64,000 nucleotides of DNA from Truepera sp. (GTDB lineage Bacteria; Deinococcota; Deinococci; Deinococcales; Trueperaceae): the NCBI GenBank assembly GCA_032027045.1, contig JAVSMU010000001.1:2120039-2184038 (forward strand), in the 5' to 3' direction. The translations under genes were made by a program, and so were the position numbers. Positions 60,805 through 64,000 of the stretch are shown here, in pieces. The notes beneath the pieces were generated by a model. That model was given only the letters and a program-made list of their open reading frames with translations, ran no database searches and was not told the DNA's origin. The stretch's first letter is position 1. The number at the start of each line of letters is the position of its first letter.

Positions 60805-62544
60805 TCAGGGGCCCCGGTGCAGGTTGCCGGCCAGGTAGGTGGCGATGACCTGCACGAGCGTCGGCGAGATGACCGCGTCAGGGCCGGGCAGCGGCAACGA
60901 CGCCGCCGGTCCGGCGGTGTCGACGAGGTTGTGCGTCAGGTCATCCAGGAGGAACAGCGTGGCGTGGGGCGCCCCGGCGGCAAGTAACTCCGCGTCCGTC
61001 ACCTTCACCAAGAGATCCTTCCTGCCCTGGATGACGGCCACGGGCACCTCGACGCCGCGCGCCGCCACCTGCGGATCGACGGCGAACTCGCTCCTGAGGA
61101 GCCCGGCGGCGTGGGCGAACATGGCCGCAACCGGGTTGTCGGCGAGTTCGGGCGTCGGCTTCAGGGCCGTGCCGCTCGAGGACTTTATGGCCGCGAAGGC
61201 CTCGTCGATCTGGCGACCGAGGGTGGCCAGTTGCTCCTCGGTGGCGCCGCTTCGCTTGTCGCCTTCGAGCAGCTGTTCGCGGGCCAGAACGTCGAGCGGC
61301 CTGCCGGGGGCGGCGATCAGCACCAGGGCCCGGGGGCTCACGTAGCCGCGCGCGGTGGCGTAGAGCGCGATGATGCCGCCCTCGGAGTGCCCGATGAGGC
61401 CCAGGCGTCGAGCGTCCACCCCTTGCTGACGCGTCAGGGCCGCCAGCCAGTCGGCCGCGTTCTGGGCGTAGGTCTCGATGGTGACCGCGTTGCCGTCGCC
61501 GGTCGAGGGCGGGACTCCCAGCTTCAAGGCCCGCAGCACGCCGAAGCCGCGGCACGCGAGGCCGTAGGCGAGCTGCTCATAGCCGCTGTTGGTGAGCAGC
61601 GGCGGCGCGTTGCCATCCAGGTCGGCGGCGCCCGAACCGGGCAGTAGCAGCAGCGTCGGCGCCGCCGGGCCGCTGCCGTCGGCGGCGGCCTTCGGCAGCG
61701 TCAGCTTGCCGACCAGGGTGGCCCCGGTGCTGCTCACGCTCAGCTCTCGCTCTACGAGGCAAGGGGCGGCGGCGGCCAGGGCCGCGGTCACCCCGGCCCG
61801 GTCGGACCCCACCGTGGTTGCCGCGGCACCACTGGCCTCGCCCGCCTGCCTGCGCTCCATGCGCACGTTGCCCGGCGTGGTGGTCAGGACCAGGATGTCT
61901 CCCCCGTCGTCGACGTAGGCGGCCGCGTCGATGCTCTGCGGCCCGACCCTCAGGGTGCCGCCCAAGCGCCGGACTCTCACGTCCTCGCCCCCGTAACTGA
62001 CGGTGTCGTCGACGGGCGCAGCGAGCTCGAAGGTGCCGAGCATCGCCACTTGCGGCACGATGATGTCGAACGTCTTGCCGACCCCATCCTTCAATACCTG
62101 GTCGACGAGGACCTGGTAGCCATCGATGAAGTTGTTGTCGAGCACGTGAACGGGGCCGGTCAACGGCAAGGAGACGTTCTGCTTCTGGCCCCCCTGCTCG
62201 ATGGCGAAGTCGGCGCTGGTGGCGCTGAAGGTGACGTCGATGACCACCTCGGTCCCGTGAACGGTCCCTTGGAGGTGATAACTCTTGGCTGCGCCGGTGG
62301 CATCGGTGACGAGCACGTCGGAGAGGTCGAAGCCGCTCGCCACCTTGGCGGTGCCGTGTGACCGGGTGCCGTCTTCCTCGCGCACTAGCGCCATCCCGGC
62401 CTCCCCGACGGTATTGCCGCCGACGAGGATGTCGAACTGCAGCGGCGCCGGAGCGTCGCCGCCCTGGCCGAAGGCCGCGCCGGCTCCCAGGACCACGGCA
62501 ACCTTGACGGCTCGCCAAACACTCGAAAGTGCTCGCATGTTCAC
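60805..62544 (-). CDS. Exported alpha/beta hydrolase
   Basis: A 579-residue exported protein. The signal peptide is AVKVAVVLGAGAAFGQ. Residues ~30-240 form a beta-rich domain (FDILVGGNTVGEAGMALV, VHGTEVVIDVTFSATSADFA). The C-terminal alpha/beta hydrolase has LLLLPGSGAADLDG (oxyanion region), GLIGHSEGGIIALY with the nucleophile Ser near residue 390, and a late DLTHNLVDTAGP with the probable catalytic His. Esterase or peptidase activity is expected but the substrate is unknown. GTG 62544 is preceded by GGGAGAG. It lies between the SPFH gene (13-bp gap) and the RHH gene (21-bp gap), one operon. Confidence 0.8.
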   Translation of the reverse strand: MNMRALSSVWRAVKVAVVLGAGAAFGQGGDAPAPLQFDILVGGNTVGEAGMALVREEDGTRSHGTAKVASGFDLSDVLVTDATGAAKSYHLQGTVHGTEVVIDVTFSATSADFAIEQGGQKQNVSLPLTGPVHVLDNNFIDGYQVLVDQVLKDGVGKTFDIIVPQVAMLGTFELAAPVDDTVSYGGEDVRVRRLGGTLRVGPQSIDAAAYVDDGGDILVLTTTPGNVRMERRQAGEASGAAATTVGSDRAGVTAALAAAAPCLVERELSVSSTGATLVGKLTLPKAAADGSGPAAPTLLLLPGSGAADLDGNAPPLLTNSGYEQLAYGLACRGFGVLRALKLGVPPSTGDGNAVTIETYAQNAADWLAALTRQQGVDARRLGLIGHSEGGIIALYATARGYVSPRALVLIAAPGRPLDVLAREQLLEGDKRSGATEEQLATLGRQIDEAFAAIKSSSGTALKPTPELADNPVAAMFAHAAGLLRSEFAVDPQVAARGVEVPVAVIQGRKDLLVKVTDAELLAAGAPHATLFLLDDLTHNLVDTAGPAASLPLPGPDAVISPTLVQVIATYLAGNLHRGP

Positions 62545-62557
62545 GTTGTCTCTCCCT

Positions 62558-63436
62558 TCAACCGCTGTACAGGGTGCCCGCGTTGACGATGGGCGACACC
62601 GCCTGCTCGCTCACCAGGGCAACCATGAGGTTGTTCGCCATGGCGGCGCGCTTCTCGTCGTCGAGTTCGACCACGCCGCGTTCCGACAGGCCGTTGAGTG
62701 CGTCCTCGACCATCCCGACGGCGGCCTCGACGATGAGCCGGCGCGCCGACACCACCGCCTGCGCCTGCTGGCGCCGCAGCATGGCCTGCGCGATCTCGGG
62801 AGCGTACGCGAGGTGGGTGAGGCGCGCCTCGATGACGTCCACGCCGGCCACCTCGAGCCGCTGCTCGAGCTCCTTGCGCAGCGCGTCGGCCAGTTCGTCG
62901 GGGTTCTCGCGCAGCGATGGCCTGTCTTGACCCGAGGCGTCGTACGGGTAGCGGGTTGCCAGCCCGCGCAGGGCGGTCTCGGACTGGATGCCGACGAACT
63001 GCTCGTAGTCGTCCACGTCGAACACGGCCTTGGCCGACTCGGCCACGCGCCAAACCACCACCGCGGCTATCTCGACCGGGTTGCCGTCGGCGTCGTTCAC
63101 CTTCACGCGCTCGCTGGTGAAGTTGCGCACCCGCAGGCTGACCGGCTTCTTGCTGGTGAAGGGGTTCACCCACCAGAAGCCGGCGCTGCGCAACGAGCCG
63201 GCGTACGAGCCGAACAGCGTGAGGACGCGCGCCTGGTTGGGCTGCACGGCCTGGAGCCCGAAGGCAAGCAGGGCGCCCAAGGCGAGCGCCAGCAGGCCCG
63301 CGACGAGGGGAAGGACGAGTTCGCTGGAACCGCCGTAAACGACGAGCGCCGTTCCACCCAGGAGCAGGACGACGGTCACGGTCAACCCCAGGAAGCCGTT
63401 GGCGGCTCCGGCTTCTCTCTCGACGACTTGGTTCAT
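62558..63436 (-). CDS. SPFH/band 7 membrane protein
   Basis: A 292-residue stomatin/prohibitin-type protein. Two N-terminal membrane segments ([20 protein letters not shown] and [20 protein letters not shown]) are followed by the SPFH domain: [51 protein letters not shown] and TLRxL-type [12 protein letters not shown]; the C-terminal part [22 protein letters not shown] is a helix that mediates assembly. Such proteins organise membrane microdomains. ATG 63436 is preceded by GGGAGG. Its upstream region carries the triple GATATC array at the probable transcription start. Confidence 0.92.
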   Translation of the reverse strand: MNQVVEREAGAANGFLGLTVTVVLLLGGTALVVYGGSSELVLPLVAGLLALALGALLAFGLQAVQPNQARVLTLFGSYAGSLRSAGFWWVNPFTSKKPVSLRVRNFTSERVKVNDADGNPVEIAAVVVWRVAESAKAVFDVDDYEQFVGIQSETALRGLATRYPYDASGQDRPSLRENPDELADALRKELEQRLEVAGVDVIEARLTHLAYAPEIAQAMLRRQQAQAVVSARRLIVEAAVGMVEDALNGLSERGVVELDDEKRAAMANNLMVALVSEQAVSPIVNAGTLYSG

Positions 63437-63450
63437 TACGCCTCCCGTGT

Positions 63451-63478
63451 GATATCCGCGTGATATCAGCGCGATATC
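63451..63478 (-). promoter_or_regulatory. Triple GATATC operator at 11-bp spacing
   Basis: GATATC occurs at 63451-63456, 63462-63467 and 63473-63478, exactly 11 bp apart, so the three 6-bp palindromes lie on one face of the helix. A -10-like TATGTT (63484-63489, minus strand) is directly upstream, placing the array at about +1 to +35 of the SPFH operon, a repressor position. Confidence 0.65.
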
Positions 63479-63525
63479 GGCCCAACATAACATGCCGCCC
63501 GTGCCTCCTGGATGAGGCCCGTTGG

Positions 63526-63531
63526 TAAAGT
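63526..63531 (+). promoter_or_regulatory. -10 of a probable leaderless transcript (dcd)
   Basis: TAAAGT ends exactly 6 nt before ATG 63538. No ribosome binding site lies between. Confidence 0.5.
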
Positions 63532-63537
63532 GCCGGC

Positions 63538-64000
63538 ATGAGCATCAAACCGGACTGGTGGATCCGCGAGAGGGCGCGCGAGGGGATGATCGTCCCCTTC
63601 GAGGAGAGCCTCGTGCGCGAAGGCGTCATCAGCTACGGCCTGTCGAGCTTCGGCTACGACCTGAGGGCCGCACCCGAATGGCGCATATTCGTCAACGCCT
63701 TCAACACGGTGGTCGACCCCAAGAACTTCGACACCAGCAGCCTGGTCGAGTATGGCGGCGACACCTGCATCATCCCGCCCAACAGCTTCGTGCTTACGAG
63801 GTCCGTCGAGCGCCTGCGCATACCCGACGACACTATGGTGATCGCGCTCGGGAAGTCCTCGTACGCCAGGTGTTTCAGCGCAGACACCCGCGTGGCCCTG
63901 GCCGACGGAACGGCTCCCACTCTCGAGGAGTTGGCGTCGCGGCGGGCGGGCGACGAACCCCCTCTCGGCTACTCGATGGCGGCGAGCGGCCGCGTGGTGA
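63538..64000 (+). CDS. dcd: dCTP deaminase, intein-interrupted, cut by the window end
   Basis: The first 111 residues are dCTP deaminase, the trimeric enzyme that converts dCTP to d[43 protein letters not shown] and [10 protein letters not shown], the phosphate-binding Ser/Arg motif of the active site. At Cys112 the sequence changes to [22 protein letters not shown], which is not deaminase but an intein splicing block A. The rest of the enzyme, with the catalytic Glu region, would follow the intein beyond the window. ATG 63538 is chosen as the deaminase family start. There is no ribosome site; TAAAGT 6 nt upstream suggests a leaderless message. Divergent from the SPFH operon. Confidence 0.92.
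   Translation, partial: MSIKPDWWIRERAREGMIVPFEESLVREGVISYGLSSFGYDLRAAPEWRIFVNAFNTVVDPKNFDTSSLVEYGGDTCIIPPNSFVLTRSVERLRIPDDTMVIALGKSSYARCFSADTRVALADGTAPTLEELASRRAGDEPPLGYSMAASGRVV
63871..64000 (+). other. N-terminal part of an intein inside dcd
   Basis: Starting at Cys112 of the open frame: [13 protein letters not shown], matching intein block A (Cys1, then D-T-x-V-x-x-x-D-G), followed by TLEELA and the beta-rich [11 protein letters not shown] typical of the next Hint-fold strands. Cys1 is at 63871-63873, right after SSYAR. The deaminase family usually has Cys at this place (YARCG), so the splice would restore Cys as the +1 residue. Whether a homing endonuclease is present lies beyond the window. 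Confidence 0.88.

Overview
The window is high-GC bacterial DNA, densely coded on both strands. It looks like a member of the Deinococcota close to Truepera. The grounds are inference: an ATPase/BTAD regulator, a proton-pumping pyrophosphatase, a 7Fe ferredoxin, and several genes whose -10 hexamer (TAnnnT) ends 6-8 nt before the start codon with no Shine-Dalgarno, as in leaderless Deinococcus transcripts. No rRNA or other phylogenetic marker confirms this.

Layout. 1-2430: lower-GC accessory segment with a DUF1801 gene, a frameshifted IS1634-type transposase and tRNA-Lys(CTT). 2595-7431: a 63-residue orphan protein, an ATPase/SARP-type regulator and a pair of secreted Pro/Gly/Tyr-rich proteins. 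The orphan gene and the secreted pair share a near-identical PhoB-like promoter. 7.7-16.8 kb: two FAD enzymes, an SRPBCC protein, an ABC exporter, a DUF4139 protein and a divergent GreA/GreB homologue. 16.9-20.4 kb: GHMP kinase, nucleotidyltransferase, WYL regulator, SDR. 20.6-26.6 kb: a large exported transglutaminase-like protein, a soluble two-component pair and three universal stress proteins. A 29-bp site recurs in two divergent promoter regions here. 26.6-41 kb: phosphoglucomutase, K+-independent H+-pyrophosphatase, ferredoxin, a giant cyclic beta-1,2-glucan synthase and a two-domain Usp. 41.3-47 kb: deoC-ALDH16-kbl-tdh operon (deoxyribose and threonine to acetyl units and glycine). 47.2-52.4 kb: D-cysteine desulfhydrase, Asp/Glu racemase, phnD-phnC-phnE-phnE. 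52.5-55.3 kb: a hypothetical, a membrane protein, an MFS carrier. 55.4-60.5 kb: alaS-HAD-ruvX-mltG. 60.6-63.4 kb: operon of SPFH protein, alpha/beta hydrolase and ribbon-helix-helix protein. 63.5 kb to end: dCTP deaminase interrupted by the start of an intein.

The most interesting signals are: the intein in dcd at the SSYAR/C motif; three GATATC palindromes at exact 11-bp spacing in front of the SPFH operon whose last gene encodes a ribbon-helix-helix protein; the shared PhoB-like promoter (GTTAARYCAGRATTAA, 11 nt, -10, GAGGAGACC, GTG) linking an orphan mini-protein to the secreted repeat proteins; and the 29-bp site repeated at 20.5 and 25.6 kb.
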